Position numbers and translations under genes: made by a program. DNA of 64,000 nt from Botryosphaeria dothidea. Its lineage: Eukaryota > Ascomycota > Dothideomycetes > Botryosphaeriales > Botryosphaeriaceae. Numbering within the stretch: position 1 is the stretch's first letter; each line of letters opens with the position of its first letter. This document shows, one piece after another, positions 35,711 to 47,842 of this stretch. The stretch covers positions 310,001 to 374,000 of the forward strand of contig WWBZ02000007.1 of assembly GCA_011503125.2 (NCBI GenBank), read 5' to 3'. The notes beneath the pieces are model-generated. The model ran no database searches. It saw only the letters and a program-made list of their open reading frames with translations, and had not been told where the DNA came from.

Positions 35711-38700
35711 ATGGGCTCCGTTTCTGCCAACTACTCTGGAGGTCTCTCCCCCTTTGCGGACAGACTCATCACCCGTCGTGTCGATGAGCTGGCGGCCGCT
35801 CAACCTTTCCGGACGTGGGTCACAGTTCCTGCAACTGATGACGTCCATGGCGAATGGAGGGATATCACCTTCCACGAGCTCTCTCAAGCCGTGGATGGAA
35901 TGGCAAGATGGATCGAGAAGACCATTGGCGCCGGCACAGCACGGGAGACCGTCGCATACCTCGGGTAAGGTCCACTTCCGCTCTTGTCGGCTGTCTCACT
36001 CACGGTTATCAGCATCAACGACGTCAGATACACCGTCGTCATCCTCGCCATGATCAAGGCCAACCGCAAGGCAAGCTCAATCCAGCGCAAAAAGACAACA
36101 AACACGAACTGACGCGGCGCACCCAGGCACTCCTCCCATCCCTGCGCAACTCGGACGACGGCCAGACCAACCTGCTCCAGCGCACAAACTGCCAACACTT
36201 CCTCCACAGCGAGGGCGTCGACAACCACCTCAAAGCGTTCCGGCAGCACCCGGCGCTGCGCGGGCACCAGATCCCGACGTTCGACCAGCTGCTCCTCGAA
36301 GGCGCCAAGGGGCCCTACCGCAACCCGGCGGTGGACAAGCGGCCGTACGCGCAATCGGAAGCCGTCCTCGTCCTGCACACGTCCGGCAGCACCGGCCTGC
36401 CCAAGCCCATCTACATCACCAACGGCTGGCTGGCCACGCTCGACCACCAGAAGCACATGGACGCGCCGCGCGGCCGGCTCAACACGCTGGCCACGTACAT
36501 GACCGCCGACGAGCCGCTGTTCACGATGCTGCCCTTCTTCCACACGATGGGCATCATCACGATCCTCAAGTCCCTCTACTCGGGGCCCCTGGTGCTGCCG
36601 CCGCCCGGCAGAATCGCGACGGCCGAGCTGGCGATCGAGATCCTGCAGGCGAAGAAGCCGTGGTCGGGCCTGTTTGCGCCGTCGGTGCTCGAGGACCTCA
36701 GCGCGAGCGGCGAGGGCCTCGCCGCCCTCTCCGCGCTCGCCTTCGTCTTCTTCGCGGGCGCGCCGCTGGCCAAGGAGGCCGGCGACCGCATCGCGCGGGT
36801 CACCACCCTGGCGTCCATGATCGGCTCGACCGAGGCGTGCTTCCTCGCCAGCCTGGTCAGCGCCGACCGCGCCGACTGGCAGTACTTCGAGTGGGCCGCG
36901 CAGGCGGGCGTCGTCATGGAGGACGCGGGCGAGGGCGAGGGGCTCTGCGAGTGCGTGGTCAAGCCCGTCGCGGACCCCCGCTACCTCGGCGTCTTCCACA
37001 CCTTCCCCGACGCCGCCGAGTGGCGCACCAAGGACCTGTTCGAGGCGCACCCGACCAAGGCCGGGCTGTGGCGCTACAAGGGCCGCCGCGACGACGTGCT
37101 CGTGCTGAGCAACGGCGAGAAGTTCAACCCGGTCGGCTTCGAGAAGACGGTCGAGAACCACGCGCTGGTGCGGGGCGCGCTGGTCGTCGGCCAGAGCCGC
37201 TTCCAGCCGTCGCTGCTCGTCGAGCCCGACTGGGACAGGGTCGAGGCGGCGGGCAGGCAGGACCTCGCGCACCTGCTCGACGACGTCTGGCCGGCCGTCG
37301 AGGCGGCGAACCGCGACGCCCCGGCCCACGCGCAGGTGTGGAAGAACAAGATCGCCTTCACCAAGCGGGCGAAGCCGTTCCTGCGCGCGGCCAAGGGGTC
37401 GATCCAGCGGAGGGCGACGGTGGCCGCGTACGACGCCGAAATCGACGCGCTGTACCTCAACGAGGGCCAGGGCTTCAGTGACCAGCTGGGCGCCTTCGAC
37501 AGGGACGCCGGCCTGCCCGCCACCAGGGACTTCCTGCGCAAGGCCTTCCGGCTCGTGCTGGCCGACTTCAAGGACAGCCCGTCCGCCACGGACGACAGCG
37601 ACATCTTCGAGCTGGGCGCCGACTCCCTCCAGGTCATGGCGCTGGCCAGCGCCCTGTCGTCGGCCATCAAGTCGTCCTCGCACGGCGCGGGCAGCCGCGA
37701 CGCCGCCATCGTGCCGCGCGACGTCTACGCGCACCCGACCGTCAACAAGCTGGCGGCCGCCATCGTGGCCAAGCTGTCCGGCAGCGACGACGGCGCCAAG
37801 GTGCCCCAGCTGGCCCGCGAGGTGGTGATGGCCGAGATGGTGAAGAAGTACACGTCCGACCTGCCCGACACGTCGAGCACCGCACACCTGCCGCCGCCGC
37901 CAACCCATCAGACCGTCGTCCTGACCGGCTCGACCGGCGCGCTCGGCAACTTCATCCTGCAGGAGCTGATCGCGTCGCCCGAGGTCGAGCGCGTCTACTG
38001 CCTCAACCGCTCCGACGGCGAGACGGCCACCGCCCGGCAGGCGGCGTCCTTCGTCGAGCGCGGCGAGGTGCCCGACTTCAGCAAGGTCACCTTCCTGCGC
38101 GCCGACTTCTCGCAGCCGCTCTTCGGCCTCCCGCGCGCCACCTACGACGCGCTCGCCCGGCAGGCCACCGCCTTCATCCACAACGCCTGGGCCGTCGACT
38201 TCAACCACACGCTGCCCTCGTACGAGCCGACCCACGTTGCCGGCGTGCGCCGCGTCGTCGACTTCTCGCTCGCGTCGCGCCACCGCGCCCACGTCGCCTT
38301 CATCTCCTCCGTCGCCTCCGTCGGCAACCACCCAGCCCTGCACCCGGACAGCGCCGCCGTGCCGGAGCGCTTCTTCTCCGACGACCGCGTCCCGCTGCCG
38401 CAGGGGTACGGCGAGAGCAAGCACGTGTCGGGCCGGATCCTGGCCGAGGCCGCGCGCCGCGCGGGCGTGCCGGCGAGCATCGTGCGGTGCGGGCAGCTGG
38501 GCGGGCCCCGGGGCAGGGGCGTGTGGAACCGGCACGAGTGGCTGCCGAGCCTGGTGCGGACGAGCCTGAACATGGGGGCCGTGCCGAAGCATCTCGGGAA
38601 CCAGGACGTGGTGGACTGGGTGCCGATGGACGCGGCCGGGCGGACGGTGGTGGAGTTGACGCTGGCGAAGGCGAGGCGGCACGCTGAGGTGGTTGTGGAT

Positions 38701-39054
38701 GAGAAGGAGAGGCTGGATGTGTTCCACGTGCAGAACCCCCGGACGGTGGGGTGGGGCGAGCTGGTGCCGGTGATTCAGGCGTTCTACGAGAGGGAGAAGG
38801 GGAGGGAGGTCAAGGCGGTCGAGTTTGATGAGTGGTTGGGTGAGCTGAGGAAGGTGCCGCTGACGGATAAGGACGAGGTTGCTGCGAAGCCGGGTGTGAA
38901 GCTTGTTGATTTCTACGAGGGGTTGAAGGTTGAGGGCGGTGCGCTGCCGCCCATGGAGACTGCTCGTACGCAGGAGAATAGTCCCTGTCTGAGGGAGTTG
39001 AAGGCGGTGGATGGGCCGCTGTTTGAGAACTGGCTGAACCAGTGGGGATTTTAG
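35711..39054 (+). CDS. A-T-TD adenylate-forming reductase (NRPS-like carboxylic acid reductase)
   Basis: Exons 35711-35964, 36013-36070 and 36127-39054 give 1,079 aa. The adenylation domain (about 1-560) has LHTSGSTGLPKP (about 188), MLPFFHTMGII, FFAGAPLAKE, STEACFLAS and WRYKGRRDD. The carrier domain has ELGADSLQVMAL, with the phosphopantetheine Ser at about 600. The thioester-reductase domain has the NAD(P) motif LTGSTGALGNF (about 704), FISSVASVG and YGESK (Tyr/Lys pair, about 864). Such enzymes activate an aryl or aliphatic acid, load it on the carrier and release it as aldehyde or alcohol. There is no condensation domain, so one substrate acid is expected, but which one is not readable. 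The second intron (36071-36126) is GC-AG, with the strong AAG|GCAAGC donor. Exon 3 is very GC-rich at third positions, which creates a 947-codon antisense frame. A TATA box lies upstream; downstream is a convergent carboxylesterase. Confidence 0.9.
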
Positions 39055-39530
39055 TGGCAGGCATGAAGTCGTAGTTAGTCTTCTGGGGAAATTTGTTTTG
39101 AATCTGGTTGGATATTGGAGTCAATTGGACATATAGATAGGTGAAAAAGAAATAGAGGTACATGTTTTCTGATCATCAATATCTGTTCAAGTTACAGTGA
39201 TTGATTGAAGTACTCGCCTCCTTCGTATCCAGCCGGATGAGCAATGGTGTGGTACACCACATCGAAGGTCTTCCTCAACGGGCTTTGTGGTGGTTGACGA
39301 AGGGTTGCATATGCACTGCATCGATCTGCGCGGGGGTCAGCAGCCACTGCAGGGGTCGTGTAAACCCCACCACCGCGCGGCGCATACATGCTGAATTCAT
39401 GTAAGACAGATTGAATTAAATGATTACCTGTTACTGTAGGTCGCCACCCATATTACTTTCCCACCTATTACCTGTCCAGAAGAATGTCTCAAACCTGTCA
39501 GAGCGGGGACAGAAAAACTGGCGATCAAGG
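39055..39530. other. Convergent 3' flank
   Basis: Spacer between the convergent reductase and carboxylesterase genes. No gene seen; both 3' ends and terminators must lie here. Confidence 0.5.
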
Positions 39531-41588
39531 TTAAGAAACCGCAAAGGCCAGTAGCAACGGGGCCAGAATTAAGACCCTGCATGGCCGCGTCAGAAATGCT
39601 CGCATGCGGGCTAATGCTCGGCTTACCATTTTGGAGTCAAAAGAAAGCTGCCGGCCGACGACGGGTTGACGGAAGGGGTTGCAGAATTCGACCCGCTCGT
39701 CGGCGAGCCCTGCGTCACTGCCAAGTCCATCAGCAAGCCGACCAAGAGGCGAACGAGGACATACTCACCAAAATTCCTGCTGGAGTTGCCGCTCTCCGGC
39801 AGCAGTTCCTGCGCAACCGCGCTTCCAGGCGGCGCGTACCCATTCGTGTTCGTCACCGCGGCGGCGATCTGGATCCAGAAGTTGCAAGTCGGCTGCGAAT
39901 TCTGGGCGTCCCTGATCAACTCCATATCGAACAGATCCACGTCCAAGACGTTGCCGAACTCCGCGGTGCGGTTGTCGACCTGCGGCCAGTCGGGAATGGA
40001 TGGGATGCTGCTCTTGCGCTTGTGGGTGTTCGGATTGCCGGCCCGCGCCAGGGACGTCAGTAGGCTCCTGTACGCGTCGACGAATAAGCCTGTTGCGTTG
40101 GGGCTGATCAGCGAAGGGAAGAAGAACGATGGCAGGACGTCGGCGCCATGTGTTCCCGGTGGCGCCGAGTATTGCATGTTCCACACTTTCGTCTGGGGAG
40201 CGAGGGCGTCCGTCAGGTATCTGATATTGCAGACGAATCGATTGCCCAGGAGCATGTCATGAAGTCTGTCACCCTCCGAATCAAACGTCGAATTGCTTGA
40301 GTCCGGGCTGGGGTACTGCCTCTCAATGAGCTCCGGCACGCCGTCGACCGGGAAGTAGTACTCGACGTAGCGGTTGAAGTCGTCGTCAGTCTTCACGCTC
40401 TTGTCCACGTACGAATACGTCTCGTCCTTCACGTGCGACAGGATCACGCTGTCCAGCCCCTTCCAGTAGTTCCCCGACCGCAGCTCGAGCGGCGCCATCT
40501 GACGGACAAACCGGCCGTCAGGGGCGGGCTGGTAGGCACCGCGATTCGTGTACGGCGTGTGCGAGCAGTTGTCGTTCGCGGCCTTCAGCGCCTCCGCGCT
40601 CGCCCTCCTGAGACAGTCGACGCCCTGGCCGGCGCAGCCCGCCGCTGACGTGAAGTTCTGGAACTGTCTCTCCATGGCGCTCGCGCGATCCCACTTGAAG
40701 TCGAAGGCCGGGCTCTGCACGATGGCGCGGTTGAACAGCGGATCCTGCGTGCCGCCGAAAGCGGTGATATGGTGCAGGATTGATCCGGCACCGGCGGACT
40801 CGCCGAAGGCCGTGATTTGCTCGGAATCGCCGCCCAGGAGGGAGATGTGTTGCTTCGTCCAGTTGAGGGCGGCGCGCTGGTCCCAGAAGCCGGCGTTGGG
40901 CAGGCCGTCCCTTTCCATGGTGGCGCCGCCGAGGAAACCGTAGGCGCCGAGGCGGTAGTTGGAGGCGACGTAGATGATGGTGTTGTTGGAGGTCTGGATC
41001 AAGTTGAGGCCGGAGTAGAGGTCTTTGCTGCCGAAGACGTAGCCGCCCTTTGCTCGTGTGAGCTTGTTGCTTGCCAGAGATGTTGGTTACTTACACCGTA
41101 GAACCAGTGGATGACCGGCAGTTTGGTGTTGTTTGATCTGAAAGCATCTCCAGGAACGTAGACGTCCAGGTAAAGGCAGTCTTCAGATTCTGGGCCAGAG
41201 ATGCCTTCGATGTTGTCTGGACTGCCGATGCCAGTCTGCACGCAGCTTGGCCCGTAAGAGCCATCGATCAACGAAGAATTCGCAGACGGAAGCTCCGGCT
41301 CGCGCCAGCGCAGGTCTCCCACGGGAGGCGCCGCGAAGGGAATGTTGTTGAAAACGTAGAACTGCACCAATTGGTCAGCATCGCGAGGCGGAAACAGCAT
41401 CAGTCATAGCGCGGAGTCTGTACATCGTTGATGACATCGTAGGTTTTTGCCTGAACCCGTGCATATGGCAGGGTCAGGATGGGCAAGGCGTCTGACGAGG
41501 TGGTGTTCACAGTCACGCCCACCGCAGCTGACGCGCTGTGAAATGTGAGGAACGCGAGGATGAGACCGAACGCTGAGAAGGGCTGCAT
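39531..41588 (-). CDS. Secreted type-B carboxylesterase with hydrophobic C-terminal tail
   Basis: Exons 41588-41424, 41361-41095, 41047-39769 and 39709-39531 give 629 aa. The N-terminus is a signal peptide (MQPFSAFGLILAFLTFHSAS). Family motifs are FNNIPFAAPPVGDLRW, EDCLYLDVYVP, WFYGGGYVFGSKD (oxyanion hole) and ITAFGESAGAGSI (nucleophile Ser, about 223). The likely catalytic His lies in PPGTHGADV (about 443). Several NxS/T sites suggest glycosylation. After the last intron the frame runs through a basic stretch into VLILAPLLLAFAVS and stop. This is a hydrophobic end that could be a GPI-attachment signal or membrane anchor. That exon is my model: a donor at GGTGAGTAT and acceptor GACGCAG fit the family's EFCNPFR ending. 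Substrate unknown; it may hydrolyse plant or xenobiotic esters. It is divergent from the cutinase-like gene. Confidence 0.85.
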
Positions 41589-42547
41589 CGTTGTCACGGC
41601 GAGCTTCCAGGAGAGCTGAGGAGGGAAGTGCGCGTGAGGACGCGTTCGGGAAGCTTCATAGCACTCATATACAGCTAAGCTTATGGTAGTGGGCCGCGCA
41701 GAGAGCTTGTCTGCCGTCGTGAAAGTTGCCCGGCGCTGCCGCTGCCACGACGTCATTGGCGCCTGGCATCGAATGTGGGGTTCACCCTTGTCGCGCAGTC
41801 AGCCCTCCAAGCGCTCGGCGGCCAGAAAAAGGTCTGGGTCGCCCAAAATACTCGGACAATTAAGCTTGTATTTGTCCATACTTTGATAGAGTAAGTAGCT
41901 TCTCACCCAAACATTATTCTTACACATGCCGTTGCCCGATTGTGAATCGAAGCCCGTCCCGCTCCTGTTATGGGTGAGCATTTGACGACAATGAAACCGG
42001 AAACTACAGCTCCTGCCGCTTGCAGTCCGAGCATAATGGTACATCGGCGCTGGGACCGCCCGTCATTTGTGTAAAACGAGGAAGACACTCCCACCAATAT
42101 TCAGCTCTCCGTCCCCTTTTGTGCATCCATGCCCAGAAGCCATGCTCGCCTCGTGAAGCACGCGCTTTGTCCGCCCAGCCCAGCCCAACCAATCCGCATG
42201 CACCGCTCCCTCTATCCACCAACAACCGCCAAGCGCTGACGGCAACACAAAACATAAACGCAGGTTCACGACTGACTCAAAGCCTCAATTTCTTGCTCTC
42301 CCCTCCAATCTTCAGCTCTAATGATAGGGTATACCGTTCCAAAACAAAGGCTTACGCCGTGCCACCGATGGCGAACACCTCTCCATCTCCTGCTTCCAGC
42401 AATGCAGAAATCCAAATAAAACGCCACTGAGCGAGGAGGAAACCCTCAGCTCGTGCAACTCCCCCACATCTATAAGATCGCCATTCTGCAGACTCCCTTC
42501 ATGAATAAGCCAACATCGAGAAAAGGCGAGAAAACAAAGCAGAAAGA
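41589..42547. promoter_or_regulatory. Shared divergent promoter region of two secreted esterase-type genes
   Basis: 959 nt separate the start codons of the carboxylesterase (minus) and the cutinase-like gene (plus). No gene was seen inside. A TATAAGA word at 42471-42477 is placed to serve the plus-strand gene. Co-regulation is inferred from the arrangement only. Confidence 0.4.
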
Positions 42548-43376
42548 ATGAAGTCCCTCCCCGCCACCACCATCATCCTCGCCCTCCCCTTCCTCGCCCT
42601 CGCCCTCAAACCCCTCCACTACCCCACCTGCGCCGAAGGCTTCCACATCGTCGTCGCGCGCGACACCTCCGAGAGCGCTGACCCGGGCTTCGGCGCCCTC
42701 GACGCCCTCGTCCAAAACATCACCGCCAACGTGACCGGCTCCGACACGGCCGCCGTCGACTACCCGGCCACCAGCACCGCCGACCGCGACGAGTACGCCA
42801 GGTCGCTGCGGACGGGCATTGCGGACCTGTGGGCGAAGCTGAACGCGTCCATCGTCGAGTGTCCGACGAGCCGGATCGTGCTGATGGGCTACGGGCAGGG
42901 GGCGCAGGTGGTCGGGGACACGCTGTGCGGGAGCTCCGCGTTTGGCGACGAGACGGCGGCGCTGAACCGGACGTGGGGCGAGAGCGGTGAGTTGTCGTGA
43001 TGAAGGAAGCCACGCTTGGAGAGTCTTCCTTTTGCTGATGTGCCGGTAGTGGCCGCTGTGATCCTGATGGGCGATCCCAGCCATGTTGCCGACCAGGCGT
43101 GGAACGTGGGCGATGCGACGCATGATGGTGTAGGTTCCCCCCGACGCTGATCTTCCAGGGGAATCAAATTACTGAAACAAAAAAAAGATTTTTCCGTATA
43201 GGAATATTGAGCAATGCAAGTGGTATGAGAATCGAACGAGGTCGTATTGCGATGCCGATGACATCACGTGCGATAGCGGAAAAAGCACGAACGTCCATAT
43301 GAGCTACATCCAGAATTACGGAAAGAACGCAACGGATTTCGTGATTGGAAAGGCGGAGATTGTAGGGGTGGCGTAA
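42548..43376 (+). CDS. Cutinase/acetylxylan-esterase-like secreted protein, nucleophile Ser replaced by Gly
   Basis: Exons 42548-42986, 43050-43129 and 43212-43376 give 227 aa. The N-terminus is a signal peptide (MKSLPATTIILALPFLALAL). Family landmarks are FHIVVARDTSES near the start and YPATSTADRDEYARSLRTG. IVLMGYGQGAQVVGDTL occurs where the family has GYSQG, and AAVILMGDPSHV follows. The last exon has RSYCDADDITCDS (catalytic Asp) and STNVHMSYIQNYG (catalytic His). The codon at 42893-42895 is GGG, so the nucleophile is Gly. The rest of the fold, Cys positions and Asp/His are kept. It is therefore probably not a serine hydrolase, though it may bind cutin, ester or polysaccharide ligands. The acceptor of intron 2 (TTGAG at 43211) is weak and was chosen because TATAG would break the frame. 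Confidence 0.8.
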
Positions 43377-43429
43377 AATTATCAATTTTCAGTCCTCGGG
43401 GTATCATGTACTTTTTTGGGGGGTTCTTC

Positions 43430-45889
43430 TCAGGTAGCAATCGTGGAGTTGGTTTCGTTGAGGAACGAGTCCTCCGGATCCAAGCACTGGCAGTCAGTTA
43501 TGTCACCACCTCTCCTCGTACGGCTGAGCAGGGTCGGGCATCTCCATGCAATCTCCTCAGTAGAGCACTGCATCACGACGGACCAGAGTCTCTCCATCGT
43601 GTACCCAAACCGTGGCGCATTGAGAGAATCCGGCCGGCCCTTCAGGTACGGCTCTTTGTGCGCCCAGCTGTTCGCATCAGTCATCGCCTCCTTCAATTCT
43701 TCGTAGAGCTCGCGATCGATGGCGCGGATGCGCTTTGCGGATGCGATGAACTGGCCCTTGTAAGATAGAAGAATGTTCTTGCAAGTCTCGCCGTCTACTC
43801 GCTTGCAAAAGTCGTTGAGAAGGCCTTCCTCCTCATACCAGTTCCAGCGATCGCCACAATTGGCAGTCTCGCACGACTTTCCACTGAAGCCAAGGCTCAA
43901 CATGCCGGTATTGGGTGAATAGTAATCCTTCACGCGATTGAAGAATTCCCGAGGATTGTGAACGTCAGCCTGGACAAAAAGAGTTTGCCTTGCCAACGAA
44001 TCCCAATTGAGAAGAATGTGCTCAAGGTACGTCTCGCCCTCGCGGCCGAAATTCGGGAGCTTGATGACCTTGAACGCATTGGTTGCGTTGCCGAGCTCGG
44101 CGATATCGGATGGTTCCATGTCCTCATCTTTGGTGTAAAGGAAAAGCCTCGGAGAAGATTGCGCAATGGCAGGAATGGCAGACAGCTCTTCCATGATGGA
44201 CTGGATGGATTCCACAGGCTCCTTGTACATACTGATGACAACATCGAAACCGTGGGCTGGTTGGTAAGCGAGATCGAGCTGAGGAAGGGGCTCCGCGATG
44301 TCTGAGCCTGACACATTCGCAAAATTGCAGGCCAAGAACCCGACCCAAGTAAGGACGATCACAGCATAGGCAGCAATCGAAAGTACTGAACGTGTGCCGA
44401 TTTTCCTCACCCAGCTTTCATAATGGAATTCGTCGTCGACTTCCTCTCCGGCAAGCAAGCCCTGAGCTGGGCTGCTTTCGTCGTCATCCAAGGGCACGGA
44501 GTCAAGAGATACGTGGGTAGGACGAAATCGCTCAAGGTCGAACAAGGAAGAATGGAACATCCAACGGCTACCGTCTTCGGCGCGTTGGGGGCCGTTGATT
44601 ATGCAGACAACCGCTAGGCAGAAGGCACCTGCTTGCAGCGCCGTGGCGTACGATCGCATGGTGAGGTATGAAGAGGCGAATCCAACGATAGCGGTGAGTC
44701 CAAAAGTGGCCGAAACTTGCGCTGTCAACACGCGGTCCTTCCTGGTCTCTGGGGAAAAGCAGTCCTGGATGCTAATTGGCACAACGAACGAATTGCCTAG
44801 GAGAATGGCCGCCACTGTGGATGCAACATTAAGACCAAGCAGCATTGGATCCACGTCGAGAATATGTTCGGCAGCGCGCAACGTATCCTCTTTCTTGGCG
44901 CACCATACAAGCGTGATGAAGAGTGAGACTGTCGCTGTGGTGATAGGAGATGGTGAGCGGCGGCGATACGAGCAAAGGTCGACCAGAGAGGGGCGGAAAG
45001 TTTGGCTGAAGCTCATCGCCAAGCCAGTGAACAGCATGGCCAGCAGCGTGCAGATGATGCCTTGGGGCGTCAAACGATACTCATCGTACAGAATGACCAC
45101 GCAGCAGGCAGAATGGAAGATGACCTCGAGGAATTTGATCCAAATCGAGGAATGCCGCAATGAGGCCAGGCTCCAGATGTCGCAGAAGAGGTAGGCGAAA
45201 ACAGGCATCAGGGCTAAGGTCGAAAGATTCGTCCAGTGGAGGATGGCCTGCATCGACAAGGGAAGAGCGGCAGCCGTGCAAATGGCTGTTGGAAGGCCTT
45301 GATACCATCGTTCATCGGGGTCCGATTCGCCGGTGTACTCAATTGTAGCGTGGAGCCATCTCGGAGTCTGATACCGGGCTTTGAGTGCAGACGCGAACCT
45401 ATGGCTGACAAGAAAAGCCGAAAGAACGAAGAGGTCGACAAGAAGAAGATGAAGAGCTACATATGTCAGTGTGCTGAGAAGCGGTTCGTGGGGAGTGCCT
45501 TACGAAAATCTGGAGAAGAAATTAGTCAAGAGTGGGCCACGGATTGGCCGAGGAGACTTACGATAATTGAGTTCGATCAGAAGGTATCTGGTGGAAAGAA
45601 CCGACAGCGAGGCCGAGAAGGTCCACAGGCTGGCAATGGTCAGAAGTGGTGGCAGAATGGGTGGGCGAGGAACATACCTCGCTGCCATCAGGCCATGGGA
45701 TGGCCATGTGAAGTCGGGGTTTCCTCTGTGATACATCTCGTCTCTAGACACAAAGGAAACAAGATGGTTGAGGAGGAGAGCCATCTTGAAGGCACCTCCA
45801 GACGAAGAGGTTTCACGGCGACAGGTGTTGTCGAGGACGTTGTTGGACCAACTCGACCGGTGCAAAGGCAGCCAACGGCGGGCCCACAT
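43430..45889 (-). CDS. Multi-pass membrane protein with C-terminal DUF3431 domain
   Basis: Exons 45889-45562, 45509-45504 (6 nt) and 45456-43430 give 786 aa. The N-terminal half has about nine to ten hydrophobic segments, including LTIASLWTFSASLSVL, LSTLALMPVFAYLF and FHSACCVVIL. A last one, AAYAVIVLTWVGFLAC, occurs near residue 475. The C-terminal part is DUF3431: FDVVISMYKEPVESI, RLFLYTKDED, IKLPNFGREGETYLEHIL, TLFVQADVHN and GQFIASAKRIRAI. DUF3431 is glycosyltransferase-like in feel, but no activity is established as far as I know. The tiny second exon ATTTTC lies between two full introns, 45510-45561 and 45457-45503. Each has a GTAAG donor, a TGAC-type branch site and a YAG acceptor. Skipping it also keeps the frame. 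A later ATG at 45784 is an alternative start. Confidence 0.8.
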
Positions 45890-47842
45890 ATCAAGGGGTG
45901 CAACAACCGTCACCTGGGACTCCGCAATTCACAGATCCTTTGACCCACCGGGAAGAGAGTTGGTCATCTCAGCAGCAGGGCTGAGCAGGCGGTCAAAGCC
46001 AGCGGGCAGGTGCCGATCGGGACTCATAGCGTCAGGGTTGCAGATCCTCTATACGCCGATGGCACGCTCCGAGAGGCGGCAGACTTGCCTTGTGTTCCAT
46101 TACGGGCAACCAGGCTCTCGGTTGGCTGTTTAGCGCGTCACGCAGGGAGCTTGTCCAATACGGAAACATATTACGGAGGGTTGAGGCTGTACTGGGCCGG
46201 GCCCCCAAAACACTATAATAAGCGCTACGGGCGCGGCTGTGCGATACAACGCTCAGCCGCGGGTAGGCAACGGAGGCAAGTTCGAGTGAAGACAGTTGGC
46301 AGGGCCTTGTTGCGACGACTGTGACAGAGGTTGCGCGTCATGCGGCGCGCCCTTGGCTGATGCAATCGCCCTGGGGCGTGAAGCGGACATGAAGGCGCGA
46401 CACCCCTGCCCCTTTAGCCGTTCTTGAGGGGATTGCGGAGACGCGCGATTCAGAAAGGCGCGCTTAAAGCGACGACCAGGCGAACCAGCACTCCGCGTGC
46501 ACTGCCGATGCCGATGGCACAGGACAGCGCCCCTCGGTCGGCAAGCTGCCGACACAGCAAGCATTTGAAGAACGGAGGATCCCAGACGCGACGTGATGAG
46601 GGCATTGCAGCGGTGGCTTGCGCGTATGGGCCTCTTGTTTTGATTGTGAGCCCCGAAAATGGGCCGTGGTGAGGCCAAGTCCCTGTTGTTTTTGCGGGTC
46701 GCCGACGGGGAAGAGCTTTCGGGCCGTGGGGGCGTGGTCGGGGTGCGCCACGGCGAGCGGCAGGCTGGCACCAATACCGAGGTCAAGCTTTGGGCTGGCG
46801 GGCAGCTGAGCGGGCGATCGATGGGCGCAGAATGCAGGCACACGCAGGAGTCGGGGCTGTGCTGCGTTGGATTGGATGCAAGGCCACCAACGCCGACCAG
46901 TGCGAGAATTTTGGGCGTGAACAAAGTTGAGCCGCGCCGGCGGCCAGGGTCCGCCTCGCCGCGTATTGCGATGGCCGCCCGACGACTTAAGATCATCACC
47001 TGTCTTCTCCGAATCCAGTCCGCACCGCCCAAGTCTGCCTCGCGCCATCCACGACTCTGCCCTCATCTCCTCCAGCACCGACCACCAACTCGCTCACCAT
47101 TGCCCCAATGGGGTCGTCTGAACCCCGAGCGAATTCCACCAGCTCCTCCCTCTAAACCACGTCGCGCCTCCGCCCCGGCTATTCTTGAGCATCGCTCTCG
47201 CATCGTCCATTCCTCGTCGCTGCCGGAACGCGCAGCGGCGCGTCTGGCCTCCCTGCGTATACCACTGCGAATGTTGTGCAAGCTCATCTGGTTCAGCCGT
47301 CAGACCAGCCCGCCAATCAAGCCCGCTCAATCCCAGACACTCGCAACAAGTCGACACTGCTCCACCGGAATTCTCCTTCATCCTTCGACATACGAAACTG
47401 CATCAGCCAAGTCCTTTCGTGTTGATGGGCCTTGAAGGATTCTGCTGTTGCACGGACGCCAAACAAAATGCGCTGAGGCGATGCAAAATCCTCACCGCAG
47501 AACTCCACAGTCGCTGCCAACCGTGTCATTCGGCGAACAGCTAGCATCTTCCCGTACCAGCCTTCACCGCATCGTGTGGATCTTTCCCAGACTTCTGTGC
47601 TCTTCGGACTGTTTTCTTTAGGTGGTGATGGAAAACGCTGGCATCGTCATGCTGCCCCGCCTGTCGGATTCTGACTCTTTCAACACCATTTTTCCAGAAG
47701 CCTCTGATTGATCTCTTTGATAGTGAGCTATGCTTTTAGACCCCACGCTCCGTTCGGAAGCACTTGCCTTCTGCATCAGCAAAGACCCACATTTGAAGGA
47801 GCTCATCCTGTTTGGGCCCCGAATCCGCTTACACTCTTCCTC
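45890..47842. other. Intergenic region
   Basis: 1.95 kb upstream of both the DUF3431 gene and the KCTD-type gene. GC-rich overlapping frames at 46.2-47.5 kb, on both strands, have no domain and are treated as non-coding. A CT-rich leader precedes 47843. Confidence 0.45.

Noticed and set aside
35884..38727. A 947-codon antisense open frame under the adenylate-forming reductase
   Set aside because: It is a by-product of very high third-position GC in the sense gene. Its translation is Arg/Gly/His/Val-rich with no domain, while the sense frame has full A-T-TD motifs.
46253..47435. Overlapping 204-259-codon frames on both strands
   Set aside because: Mutually overlapping, Pro/Arg/Ser-rich, no domain; interpreted as promoter and leader sequence between the DUF3431 and KCTD-type genes.
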